Assembly: GCA_048213135.1 (NCBI GenBank)
Contig: PS015269.1
Span: 44,490-82,747, forward strand
Length of the DNA stretch: 38,258 nucleotides
From: Reclinomonas americana ATCC 50394
Taxonomy: Eukaryota; Jakobida; Jakobea; Jakobida
Direction: 5' to 3'
Each line of letters starts with the position of its first letter. Positions within the stretch are counted from its first letter, which is position 1. Positions 1 to 11,583 of this stretch are shown one piece after another. The notes under the pieces are model-generated. The model was not told the DNA's origin. It worked only from the letters and a program-made list of their open reading frames with translations, and did not search any database. Both the position numbers and the translations under genes were made by a program.

Positions 1-279
1 AAGTGTGAGACAGCCAAGTTCAGCTGTATTTGTCGTCCCTCCTCTGAGTTCTGAGATTGTGGTAGCTGCAAGTGTTGAGAAGAGATCAGAGAGAGAGAGA
101 GATTTTGTGTGCAAGATAATGTTGTTTCCAATGCAATGCGGTGGAGCAAAGGCTACTAGTACTTCGCCTCTCGTTTGCAGATCTTGTCAGTCGTGATGGG
201 ACGAGTGGAAGAAGTCGTCTTTCGTGTCAACTTTGCGTGAGCCGGTGTCTCCCTTCTCATTTCGTCTGCCCTTCTCCAG

Positions 280-2191
280 GAGAGATCCGCTGCTGTCGGC
301 ACCATGCTTTGCGATGAGGAGCCGTCTGCGGAGACTGCCACCGCCGATGAAGGATATCCGCTCGAGTTGCGTCTCGCCGGACTTGTGTGCAATCTGTGTC
401 ATGACTAGGACTCACTGCATCGCACAGAACGGTGCAGCATCCTGGCTTTCCGTTCGGGTGGGATCTGGAGGTGGAAGAAGGGAGGCGGAGACCGCGGCCG
501 CCACACTTGCGATTTACAGCGACCAATGTCACACGGATCTTGTACGCGTATGTGGTGATTGGCTTGGTGACGGCGCAGTTTGTGTTTGGCGTGTGGTCCA
601 TTGTGGTGTTGTGGGACTATTCGCGTGCATGGGCCGGTTCGGTGCGTAGCGTGAATGCAGCACATCTGCTCGTCGTCCTATCCTGAACATCGACCCCGGT
701 GGCAGACGCTGGCGCTCTTGCTTTTGTCGCTGCTCTGGGTCTCCACCTTCAACACCATTGTCGTGTCGATGGAGGAGCATAGGAATCGGTGAGGGCATTG
801 CTGGGTTTCTCTCCGTCATCTTTGCTGCTCATCGCCTGGATGGCAGACCTCAACCGTCGGGTTGCCGACGATTCTGTTCGCGTTTTATCTTGTACCTTTG
901 CAGCTGCTGCGGTGCGTTTGTAGTTCACACGCCCTCGTGGTGTATGCTACTACTTATACATTTGCGCTGCAGTGGTGCCTGGAATCATCTATTCTGTGCT
1001 TCGCTTGGATGTGTTTCGTCCGAATCGGCACTTGGATCCGGTGAGGCAACCCGCAGTCGGTCATTCTCGTCTCTCGCTTGAGACTGACTGCTGTGCACAG
1101 GTCAATCCCGATCGCATCGAAACTCCACTCCTGCTTCCACTGGTGGTGTTGTATTTTGCTTTTCCTTGCGCCATTATGTTGCGTCTGTGAGCCTCTTCTT
1201 CTTCTTCTTCTCGTGAACACAGTCTCCCACGTCGCGCCTCTGCAGTTACATGCACGCCGTGATTGTCAGCCAGTATGACGAGCACTGGGTGCCGAGTGCG
1301 TTGCTAATCTGCTCCGTGGTGTTGACGCACTTTGGCTCCATGTCCTGGCAACGCAACATATATGGAGCGGACTGTTGCGTCCTCACCGTCTCTGTTTCGC
1401 TTTCCGCACTTTCGTCTCACTTGATGCGAGCAGTGGGCAAGGAATTGCGCCCGCTTCCGGCCGCCAAGTTTGCCGCAGTTTTCGTTCTGACGTTGTGCGT
1501 TACGTGCTCCTGTGTGTACGACAAAGTCGTCAGCTTTCTTCGTCTCACTCATTGAGCTGCGGAAGGCCGTTGACTGTCTTTGGATTCTTCCATTACGGAA
1601 TCTTCGCCGCTGTGTTTGGCCAGAAGCTGCTATGGGTGCTCATCGGTCTCGAGGTGATTTCGATTGCTTCTGTTTCCCCGTCCGACTACCCGCTACTGCC
1701 GCTAATGATCGATCGAGGGTGCCAACAGGCAGCCACCATCACCATGAGCTACCTTGTTGCAGCGGGCTATGACCGCGGTGCTGCATTCGTCTGTGCAATC
1801 ATCGCGGGCGCACTGCCGACCATGTACCTGATGCTGACGGGTCAAGTGTACCACGGCTACCGCCTGGTCACGGTCAGTGTCCTTGTAGCCTCCCCCCCGT
1901 CCCATTTCCTTCATCGTTTCGCGACTGAAGATACGTGCTGTTGTTGCTCAGCAAGAATACTGGAGGACCAGAAAGGGTAGCTTAATTGGATGCACGTTCA
2001 TCGCCATGTTGGTGTACACTTCGTGGTCCGTGTCGTCGTGGCTGTCGCTCCATCTGTGGAGCTCCTCCGATCGCCACTTGCAATACTATGAGTGGTATCG
2101 GTACGGATGGATCGTGCTGATGGCGCTCGCACCTGTGAGCTTCGTTGTGCAGGCGTTTGGTATCCCTCGAGATGGATACGAAGATGCCTGA
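280..2191 (+). CDS. Paralog A: polytopic membrane protein, unrecognised family, 5' end outside window
   Basis: Frame-consistent exons: 280-386, 428-641, 706-788, 904-941, 973-1040, 1101-1177 (or 1186), 1246-1373, 1434-1494, 1566-1653, 1729-1872, 1952-2191; about 415 residues, ending TGA. The product has about 9-10 hydrophobic segments. Motifs shared with paralogs B and C, in order: VLWDYSRAWAGS, PGIIYS, LYMHAVIVSQYDEHW, PLTVFGFFHYGIFAAVFGQK, LTGQVYHGYR, QEYW. Exon phases match B and C throughout, which supports each boundary. The first visible exon (..LCDEEPS..) matches the second exon of B and C, so the start exon must lie left of the window. A weak extra exon candidate sits at 181-235, but its phase does not fit. 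Unlike B and C, A has an intron right after RAWAGS. The 38-nt exon 904-941 is the least certain; it is the choice that keeps frame and matches B. I do not recognise the family and assign no function beyond integral membrane protein. Confidence 0.75.
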
Positions 2192-2250
2192 GAAGATTCA
2201 TACATAAACACCGTAACTGATTTTACATTTCATAAGCTTCCGAGTCACTT
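2192..2250. other. 59-nt spacer between convergent paralogs A and B
   Basis: The stops of A (2189-2191, +) and B (2251-2253, -) are separated by 59 nt. This AT-rich spacer must hold, or overlap with, both 3' untranslated regions. It contains AT-rich stretches on both strands (cataaac on +, tatgaaatgtaaaa on -) but no canonical AATAAA. Confidence 0.6.
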
Positions 2251-4379
2251 CTAGTATTCTTCCATTGTCGTCAGCAGCGGGTACAGCGCCTGCACGCACA
2301 GCGACAGTGGTGTGGCGGCGGTGAGCACAATGGTAATCATGCGGTACAGTTCAAAGTGCGGCAGCGAGTCCGGCCATCGTGCGAGGGCAAACCACGAAGC
2401 CCCTATGAGGAAACCGCAGAGCAAGAGGGACAGCACGATGCAAAAGCCGTGCAACAGGCGTTGCGAAGAGCCAAAGTCGCGCTGCATGAACGCGCTCTCA
2501 GATGAACGAGAAGGATGGAGGAGGAGGAGGCAGAGGATTGTGACGCACCAGCAGTCGGCGGAAACCAAACCACACCTGACCGGTGAGAATTGTCGCAAAA
2601 CTCAACACCATGCCCACGCCAAAGATCGTCAGGCCCTCCCTGCGAGTGAGTCCGGTGTTGCAGAGGCATCCCATCACAAACAGGGCTATGCAGAACACAG
2701 ATGTCTGTGAACGATGGGCAAGTGAGGGAGGATAGCCAGGGCAGAGGAGCAAATTCGTATCACGACACCAACCGACCTCGGTGAATACCAGACCCCACAG
2801 TTTCTGGCCAAACACGGCGGCAAAGATGCCAATGTGGAAGAAGCCGAAGACGGGAAGGGGTCTGTCGGCGGGTGGTGTCAAGGAAAGGGAAGGGAGAGAG
2901 AAGGACGAGGGAGAAGGAGTGAGAAAGGGGCAGGAGGAGAAGAGATGATTGTGATGTACAACGAAGAAAAAGAGCGAAGGAAGGACAGAAAACCGAAGGG
3001 TATGAGACACGGAAGGTGGAACCGTGCCGCAGAATAGACCAGGGTGGAGTTGAGGGCGAAGAGACCGAGAGAGAGAATGAGGAAAGGACATGGAACGTGG
3101 ACCGTTGAAGAAGCAGAGTTTGCCATGGAGAGAGAGAGAGAGAGAAACNNNNNNNNNNNNNNNNNNNNNNNNNNNNNNNNNNNNNNNNNNNNNNNNNNNN
3201 NNNNNNNNNNNNNNNNNNNNNNNNNNNNNNNNNNNNNNNNNNNNNNNNNNNNNNNNNNNNNNNNNNNNNNNNNNNNNNNNNNNNNNNNNNNNNNNNNNNN
3301 NNNNNNNNNNNNNNNNNNNNNNNNNNNNNNNNNNNNNNNNNNNNNNNNNNNNNNNNNNNNNNNNNNNNNNNNNNNNNNNNNNNNNNNNNNNNNNNNNNNN
3401 NNNNNNNNNNNNNNNNNNNNNNNNNNNNNNNNNNNNNNNNNNNNNNNNNNNNNNNNNNNNNNNNNNNNNNNNNNNNNNNNNNNNNNNNNNNNNNNNNNNN
3501 NNNNNNNNNNNNNNNNNNNNNNNNNNNNNNNNNNNNNNNNNNNNNNNNNNNNNNNNNNNNNNNNNNNNNNNAAAGGACAAGGTGGAGTAGAGTGCAATGC
3601 GAAGTTGCCGACAAGCAAAACAGAGATTGTACGAGTGCATCATGGAGAGGCTGTATAACGCAACAATGTGACGATGAATAATATGGCCCACTTGATGAGT
3701 CGTTTGGGAGTAGCCTCGTTGAACACTGCACGGAAGCAGTGAGGCAATGCACAGGGCACTAAGCTATACCGTGCCTTCGAAATGCACGCAACCGCCGCTG
3801 GGTGTAAAGGCGATGGTTGTCGTGGCCATGGAGAAAAACTGAACAAATATGATGCAGACGCAGAACATGGCAAATGGCGCCCAGTGCTCCTGATATTGAC
3901 TGACAATGACCACGTGCATGTACCTGGTGGGTGGAGGGAAGGAGAGGGTAAGAGAGCCGTAAGAGGAGAGCACGTAGGATCGATGAAAATCAAGCAGGTA
4001 TGAGTGTGGAGAAGAGTGTGTGCAGGAGAGACTGTGAGGAGAGTGGCGATGCCAAACAATTGGGAGAGAGCGGAATGGGAGAGATACGATAGGGAGTGAG
4101 GACAGAAGGAGCGCGAAGCAAGATGAACGGCAGAAGCGAATGTTGTGTGCGCGAAGCAGAGATGAAATGAAGCAGGAACGAGGAAGTAGAGGAGACGAAA
4201 GACGAGAAAGACAGCTGTCAGCAAGAACGAATGTGAGGGTGTGCGTAACCAAGATGATCTGACGCAGAAACGAGGAAGCAGAGGAAAAGCAGGAAAAGAG
4301 GGACAGCTGTCCACAAGAGCACATGTGTGCATTAAACCAAGGTGAACTGAACCAGAAACGACGAAGTAGAGGAGAAGGA

Positions 4380-4422
<43 letters not shown>

Positions 4423-6321
4423 CAATGGCAAGAGCACATTGAGCGTGTGCGTAACCAACATGAACGGAACCAGCAACGAGTAAGCAGTGGAGAAGAGGGA
4501 AGAGAAAGAAAGCTGTTTGCAAGGGCACATGGGAGCACGTGCGTATGTATAACTGAAGCACAATCGAGGAGACAGCCGTTGCAAGAACACATGCGAGAAT
4601 GTGGTGCGCGCGAATGTGTGTGCGCGTGTGTGGGCCACTTACAAGAACGCTTGCGGGGCAATCAGCATGGCGCCAACCCACATCAGCAACTTGAACGTCA
4701 CTATTCGTACAGATTGTTCTGTAGTCTGTGCGGCCGCATCAACAATTAGTTGTTAGGCACACTCACCAACGCAGCTCAGCAGTAAGCAGACATACTTTTG
4801 CCACCACGATTTGCTTGCTGAAGACCTCAGAGTACAGCAGCGAATAAATGATACCGGGAGCGCCTGCAGTAGGCGTCAATAAAAAAACTGACCGGAGAGC
4901 ACGACATTGAAACATGCTCACCTGATATAAAACACACAAACATGGAAGGCTTGCTCATAGGCTTCATCAGCTTGCTGCTCACAGCGATTAGAAACGTGTG
5001 GGTGTCAATGGAGTCGCGACACACGAGTGCGTACCTCGAGCGATCGCCATACGCATAGTTGGACACGTTGACAGTGTCGGAGAGTGGACCCAGGCAAAGG
5101 AGTGTGGAGGCCAGCAGTAGGGCCAAACTTGAACCCGCCCAAGCCCGATTAAAGTTCCACAGCACCACGATGCTCCAGATGCAGAAGATATACAGCGCCA
5201 GCATCACATACGACGAGCAGATCGCCATCCAGTACCGCGTACACCAGTTTTGCGGGCGGAAAGTCATAGATTGGGTGGCAGTGGAGTTTGCATCTCGGGT
5301 TTCACTGCCGAGGGGCACCGACGAAATGTGGGGGTTGCTGTGCGCAGGAGAGGAGGGAAAGGAAGGGGGAAGAGAAGGAGAAGGGGGGAAGGAGAAGGGG
5401 AAGGGGGAAGGGGGAAGTGGGAAGGAGAAGGGGAAGGGGAAGAGGGAGGGGAAGGGGAAGAGGGAGTGAGGGAGAGAGAAAGAATGAGGAGGGAGGGAGG
5501 GGGAAGGAGAGAAGAGTAGACAGGAAGAGGAAGATGAAAGGAGGAGAGGAAAGGGGAGAGAGAAAGAGAAGAAGCAGAAAATGGATAGAGGGGGAACAAC
5601 GGAAAAGTGAGCAGCGCATGACAGGATACGGCAAGCGGAGCAGAGCAACGACGCACTGGAGAGAGTAGCTGCTCATGCGCAATCGCGATGGCTCGTCGGC
5701 GTGAGTCATGCGGCCAAGCGCCACATCGCAAGCGACACCCGTCTGTGAGAACGGCAAGGTAAGAGAGAGGGAGAGAGAGAGCGACAAGAAGCGATGAGAA
5801 AGAGATCACGCTGGCGCGACAGATACAGCAATGAGTATCAGACCATGCGAATATCATGCGGAATGAAACGTGAGTAGACTGCGACGCAGAATGAAAGAAA
5901 CGCACCAAGGGAGACAGATGACGGGATTTCAAACGCGGGCAATGAAATCAATCGTTGTAAGAAGACACGCAGCAGACGCGGAATGAAGCATACAAACGGA
6001 ATATGGAGACAGATTCAAACGAGGGCAATGAAACGTGAGAAGACTGCAGACGCAGAACGACATCACAGAAACAGAGAAACGCAAGATGGAGACAGATGTC
6101 GGGATTTCAAATGAGGTCAATGTATCATGAGAAGACTGCCTCGAAGGCATGCAACAGACGCGAAATGACAGCACAGAAGCATAGAATCGCACAAAGTGAG
6201 ACAGATGACAAATGGAACGAAACTGCATGACAAATGCAAAAATAGCGACAGCGATGTAAAATAAGCACAAGGCCCTCTCCATCGTCGCCTCCCTCTCCCT
6301 CTCTCTCACAAGACACTCAGT

Positions 6322-6362
<41 letters not shown>

Positions 6363-6989
6363 TTCCCACCCCACCTCTCTCTCTCTCTCTCTCTCCGAAG
6401 ACGCAACTTCCGCCACCTGCGCAGGCGACGGCAACTCGCCCTGCACGAGCACCACAGGCGGCGCCACCGGCACACTCGCCCACACCGGTCGCCCATTCAC
6501 CTCCCCCCCACCCATCGCCTCCTCATGCTCCGCGCCCACCAAATGCCAATGCCACCAAACAGCGTGCGGCGATCGCAACCAGGCGAACTCAAGCGGCACG
6601 ATATCCTCGTCGTTATTCAACATAAACCGTCGCAACGCAGGCGTATCGCGGAACGGATTCGTCGCCAGTGGAATGTACTCGTCGCCACTCGATATGTGCA
6701 CGATATCTCCCATTTGCACGTGGATATCATCGACTTCTTGTGTCTCCTCCTCCTCCTCCTGCTTGTCATTGGCGTTTCCATTGTTGCTGCTGTCGCTGGT
6801 GGAGGTGTCGTCGGTGTTGATTGAGGGCGAGAGAGTGAGAGTGGCGGTTGCGCGTGCAGGCATCTCGACCAAGGCGAGAGCGGGTGGTGGTGTCGCAGGG
6901 CGAGGGACCACGGTGGTGGTGCGCGATCGTCGCGTCATGTGGCGATCGCGCAGAAGGGGGGAACAAGAGACAGGCTGGCGACGGGACAT
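2251..6989 (-). CDS. Paralog B: polytopic membrane protein with N-terminal acidic/Pro-rich region
   Basis: Exons in transcript order: 6989-6408, 5742-5657, 5337-4922, 4863-4796, 4725-4643, 3923-3793, 3725-3665, 2861-2777, 2704-2549, 2496-2251. They total 1,914 nt (637 residues plus stop) and are open throughout. The first exon encodes about 194 mostly polar residues (MSRRQPVSC.., an acidic EEEEETQEVDD run, then NPFRDTPALRRF and VQGELPSP) that match the first exon of C and are probably cytosolic. The rest has about 9-10 hydrophobic segments with VVLWNFNRAWAGS, APGIIYSLLY, YMHVVIVSQYQEHWAP, PLPVFGFFHIGIFAAVFGQK and LTGQVWFGFR. The start is the first ATG of the open frame, 80-90 nt downstream of TATA-like and ACGTCA elements; a second ATG 16 codons in is possible. 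The gap at 3149-3571 falls inside an intron. Function unknown; related to A and C. Confidence 0.8.
3149..3571. other. Assembly gap (N)
   Basis: This run of N lies inside the paralog B intron 2862-3664. The exons on both sides join in phase, so no coding sequence need be missing. Confidence 0.99.
5340..5560. repeat. Polypurine GGGGAA/GGGAAG tract in a paralog B intron
   Basis: The + strand is almost pure purine, made of degenerate aggggaa units. Read in the sense of gene B it is a long polypyrimidine tract just upstream of the acceptor of exon 5337-4922. Confidence 0.8.
6318..6394. repeat. (CT)n microsatellite in the first intron of paralog B
   Basis: Two uninterrupted CT blocks (about 40 and 20 nt) lie just past the donor of the first exon of B. 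Similar CT or GA runs occur at 4386-4418 (B intron) and in the first intron of C. Confidence 0.85.
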
Positions 6990-7062
6990 CGTGATTGGGA
7001 CTCAATCAATGCGACATTGTCGTTCTGCGCCCTTGTCATCGGCATCACCAACCCAGAAACTG

Positions 7063-7078
7063 AGACGTCACATAAATA
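7063..7078 (-). promoter_or_regulatory. TATA-like and CRE-like elements upstream of paralog B
   Basis: Read on the minus strand, TATTTAT (7078-7072) is followed by TGACGTCT (7070-7063), seven of eight bases of the CRE octamer TGACGTCA, about 75-90 nt before the B start codon. The GACGTC core also occurs in two palindromes upstream of paralog C. The role is inferred from position and motif only. Confidence 0.35.
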
Positions 7079-7525
7079 GCGCGAGAGAAAGTTGAAACGC
7101 TGCAAGAGAAACCACGGATGTAAGTGTGCACGTGACAAGAGTGGATTTGCTCGTTCTTTTGTACCAGAAAGGTTATGGTCGCACGCGTAAGCTCGTCTGT
7201 CTTGTGAGATCATCAGAACACAAACAACGCGAGGCTGAATGCGAAAGACAGTGCGCGTATAACTTCAGACTCGCAAAATCCATGTTGCTGACGAAAACTG
7301 GATGGAGCTTGTCGCCGACTTCCAACAGCATGATGATCACCATCTTGAAGGCGCACTGGGAACAGAGACGACACAGAAACGGCACGAGAGAAAGCCCTCA
7401 GTCTTTTCTGCAAGAGACAAACCGCGGCTTGCGACCAACATGGATTGTCGCCGAAAGACAGCACGAGGTGTTGGTGACCCTGTGCGTCCTCTCCCGTCTG
7501 CGCTCGACCCTCGACTCTTGTGCAT

Positions 7526-7687
7526 TCACCGGTCGACACTGAGGAGGTCAAGAGTGGCAAAAAAACCTCCGTTCACACACCGAGCAACAATCTCGCGACC
7601 CCTCATCATACATGAAGCCGGCTGCCTGAAAACACCTCCTGGTATGGGACAAACCTGCCGCGCGCTGCCATCAAGACTAGTGACCAT
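7526..7687 (-). CDS. Possible small ORF of 53 residues, hypothetical
   Basis: ATG at 7687, TGA at 7528-7526. The frame stays open about 28 codons further upstream. The product begins MVTSLDGSARQVCPIPGG and ends FFATLDLLSVDR, is not low-complexity, and has no motif I recognise. It lies in the same orientation between paralogs C and B. It could be a real small gene, an exon remnant, or a chance open frame; nothing beyond the open frame supports it. Confidence 0.2.
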   Translation of the reverse strand: MVTSLDGSARQVCPIPGGVFRQPASCMMRGREIVARCVNGGFFATLDLLSVDR

Positions 7688-7790
7688 GAAGGCAGCTGTC
7701 TCCTGTTTGCTGGTGAGCGAAACGACGAGACAGTCCCGAGCGCAGAGAACAGTTGCTCTTTCCCGGAGTCGTCACATCGTCAGCCCCCAT

Positions 7791-10700
7791 TTACAAACCC
7801 GCTGCCGCCTCTACCTTTGCTTGCCTCTCATACATCAGATACTGATAAAGCATGGCGAGCGGTGCCAGCACCGACAGCGTGACGCACAGCACCCAGTACG
7901 TGTCATAGTAGTGCAACTCTGCTCTCCACCGACTGAGCGCCAGCCAACACGAGCCAATCGTGAAGCCGCAGACGGTTAGTGCCAGGGCGTGCATGCAAGC
8001 ACGGAGGCGAGTTGCGCCCACGTGCAACTCTTGCTGCGCGATGGAAACATTGGTGAGGGCAGCCAGAACAGCGAACGAGCAACAAAAGGACTTTGACTCA
8101 CCACAATGATACGAGCGCCAAACCACACTTGCCCGGAAATCATCAACATGCACACGTGGATGACGCCCCATGGAATCCACCACGTCAAATCACAACAACA
8201 CTTGCAGGGTTCCGCACAGCACCACGCATACACGCCGAGAAGGAAGGTGACGGCGCCGAACTGCGTGAGGAAGGGTAAGAGCAGTGAAAATAGAGGGGGG
8301 TGGAATGCATTGGCAACTCACCTCTACAGCTATCAGCACCCAGATCATCTTCTGGCCAAACACCAACGCAAAGAGGCCGTAGTGCAAGATGCCAATGACG
8401 GGCAGTGGTCTGCGAAGGAAGTCAAGCTAGTGCGGGAAGAGAAGGAGGGGGAGGAGGAGAAAAGGAGAAGATGAAGCACGAGAGGGCGGAAGAGAAGGTT
8501 AAAGAACAAAGAAGAGGTGGAAGAGAGAAAGATGAGGAGTATTTAAGACGAAGAAGATGAAAATGCAGGAGAAGGAGGGGGAAAGGAGTACAAAGTGAAG
8601 CAGGAAAAAGGAGACAGAGGAGGCAGAGGAGGGGAGCAAGAATAGAACAAGTAAAAGGCGGAGGACACGAAGTAGCAGTAAATAAGGAGGAGAAGAACAA
8701 GGAAAACGATGGAGTAAATACGGAGGAGGATAAGGGAGAAGGAGGAAGAGGAGTAGAAGAGGAAGCAGACGACGAGGAAGAAGCGGAGGAGGTGTGAGGA
8801 GGAGGAGGGAAGAAGAAAAAGGTGACGAACCAGAAGTGGAGGAGGTATGAGGCTGCAGGAGGAAAATCGGAGAAGATGCCGAAAAACACGGGGAACAAGA
8901 AATTGGAGAAGACGGAGGAGAAGGAGAAGAAGACGGAGAAGGAGGAGGAGAAGACGGAGAAGGAAGAGGAGAAGGAGAAGGAAGAGGGTTAAAAGACCAA
9001 AGAAACAGGGAAGAGAATCTTGAATGCACAAACGAACATGAGAAGGAACAAAACGCTCTAGCAGAACACGTAAAAAAGCGGTAAAAATACTATCGGAAGG
9101 AGGAGCAGCAAGAAGGAAGAACACGACCAGCAAGTAACCGACATGCCGAAAGCACTTGATCATAAACACACAGGTGGTATCTCCTTTCCACGCAACAGCG
9201 TAATAAAGTATGAGCTGAACCACCAGAAGAAGCCTCGATTCGTGACATCGTTAAACACTGCGTCGTCGGAGCGTGTGAGAATCAGAACCCAACGCGCTTC
9301 CACCCACAGCACTCACAACTGGTGAGCCTTGACGTCGCCGCGTGCAAACAAATGGACAAGTAATGCGCAGCGAGGATCGACACAATCAGGAGGGCCAGCG
9401 GTGCCCAGTGCCTGTCGTACTGACTGACGATCACGACGTGCATGTATCTGCGACAGGGCGGCGTAAGTCACCACTGCCTCACACTCGGGGTGGCAACGAC
9501 ACCGACGCAACAATATTAGGGAGACGCAAGCCGAGATGAGCATAACAAAGGCGACAAACGACGGAGATCGCATTGATTCTAGTCGCTGCTGAGGAGGTGG
9601 ATGCTGTGGCGATGGCGGCGATCAGCAAGCTATCGCACCGGCGAAAATCAAGCATTCATCACACGCAACTTCCAAGTCATCCCCGCCGTGTTCGATGATA
9701 TTGTCTTGAGCGCGATTAAACAAGTCCGACCGGAGAATGCCGTAGATCTGGCCCGGGAGTCCTGCCGCATGCAGATAAGCGTCAGAGAGGGACAGAAGAG
9801 AAGGAGGACGAAGAAAAATAAGAAAGAGGGCAGCGTCTCGCAAAGAAGAACGCACAGACGGCGAGAGGAACTGAGTAGGATGAAGACCGCAAACACAAAC
9901 ACACACACACACACACACATATATATAAACACACACACACACACACACGCACACACACACACACTGGGCCTTCACAGCATACACCACAGCTCTATACGTA
10001 GACAACTCACCAACAAGAGCACACATGCACATACAGCACGAATTGATGCGTGTACTGTCACTGCACTAGAGGTGAGTACGCGANNNNNNNNNNNNNNNNN
10101 NNNNNNNNNNNNNNNNNNNNNNNNNNNNNNNNNNNNNNNNNNNNNNNNNNNNNNNNNNNNNNNNNNNNNNNNNNNNNNNNNNNNNNNNNNNNNNNNNNNN
10201 NNNNNNNNNNNNNNNNNNNNNNNNNNNNNNNNNNNNNNNNNNNNNNNNNNNNNNNNNNNNNNNNNNNNNNNNNNNNNNNNNNNNNNNNNNNNNNNNNNNN
10301 NNNNNNNNNNNNNNNNNNNNNNNNNNNNNNNNNNNNNNNNNNNNNNNNNNNNNNNNNNNNNNNNNNNNNNNNNNNNNNNNNNNNNNNNNNNNNNNNNNNN
10401 NNNNNNNNNNNNNNNNNNNNNNNNNNNNNNNNNNNNNNNNNNNNNNNNNNNNNNNNNNNNNNNNNNNNNNNNNNNNNNNNNNNNNNNNNNNNNNNNNNNN
10501 NNNNNNNNNNNNNNNNNNNNNNNNNNNNNNNNNNNNNNNNNNNNNNNNNNNNNNNNNNNNNNNNNNNNNNNNNNNNNNNNNNNNNNNNNNNNNNNNNNNN
10601 NNNNNNNNNNNNNNNNNNNNNNNNNNNNNNNNNNNNNNNNNNNNNNNNNNNNNNNNNNNNNNNNNNNNNNNNNNNNNNNNNNNNNNNNNNNNNNNNNNNN

Positions 10701-11543
10701 NNNNNNNNNNNNNNNNNNNNNNNNNNNNNNNNNNNNNNNNNNNNNNNNNNNNNNNNNNNNNNNNNNNNGACATCGCAACGCACCATCAAAACGGACGCAA
10801 CAACTCGGGGTGCACGGCCGTGGAGTAATGCTCGCCGAAAGCGAAGACGGGATTCCACAGGAGCACCACGCCGAGGAGAAAGAAGGCCAGCGTCACGCCC
10901 GCCCACGCTCGATTCTCGTTCCACAGGATGATGATGCACCAAATGGTGAGCACGTACTGCGCAATGAGGAGCATGGAGGCACTGTAGGTGAACACGGCGC
11001 GGCTGAGCGTCGCCACCGACTTGATTTGCGATGCGGTCGCATGACGCGGCTGTGTGTAGCCACTAAATGATGTGTCGCTGTCCCGTGGCACCTCGCAGTT
11101 CTTGCGATGTGAGGTGAGCGGGCTGTGTCGCGCCGAAGAGGATGAGATGGGAGAAGGGGACGTAGGGGAAATTAGAAAAACGCAACGGCAATGCATATGG
11201 TCCGAAGCCAACAGACGGCTCCGCCACCATGGTCATGCGTCCGAGTGCAAAGTCCGCGGGCGTTTCCTGCGAGAGGGGGTGCGAGGAGAAGGAGGTGTGT
11301 GTGAGAGAGAGACTGCAATACAGAAAGAATGGAGAGGACAAACGAAGACAGCAGACCGAAGGATGGAGGAGACGGAAAGGAGAGTGCGAAATGAAGCAGC
11401 GCGAAGCAGTGTGCGTGGGAGAGAGAGAGAGAGAAAGTAAGAACGCTGCAGTAGTGAGAAACGAGAGGAGAAGATGGCGACCAGCAACGGAAGATAAACG
11501 CACATGAGATTGCGATACGAGGCTGCAGGGTGCAAGAAGCAGT

Positions 11544-11583
<40 letters not shown>

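Larger units (their letters stand above)
6990..7790. other. Intergenic region between paralogs B and C, no firm gene
   Basis: About 800 nt lie between the C stop and the B start. Coding-like fragments occur but make no supported gene: a minus ORF 7173-7385 (70 residues, containing KMVIIMLLEVGDKLHPVF, preceded by a possible acceptor) and a minus ORF 7526-7687, listed separately. A plus-strand ORF here is probably chance. Confidence 0.5.

Noticed and set aside
847-915. Alternative exon of paralog A (LNRRVADDSVRVLS..)
   Set aside because: It resembles the paralog B segment but needs a one-base frame break at the 788 donor; exon 904-941 has a better acceptor and keeps the frame.
3659-3664. GC-AG introns cut 3 nt later, inside GTT|GCG
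   Set aside because: Both cuts keep frame, but the paralogs use canonical GT donors exactly at the GTTGCG position, so the earlier cut is preferred.
7302-7979. Plus-strand ORF of 225 codons
   Set aside because: It overlaps the well-supported last exon of paralog C on the opposite strand, has Arg/Thr/His-rich composition typical of antisense frames, and has no motif.
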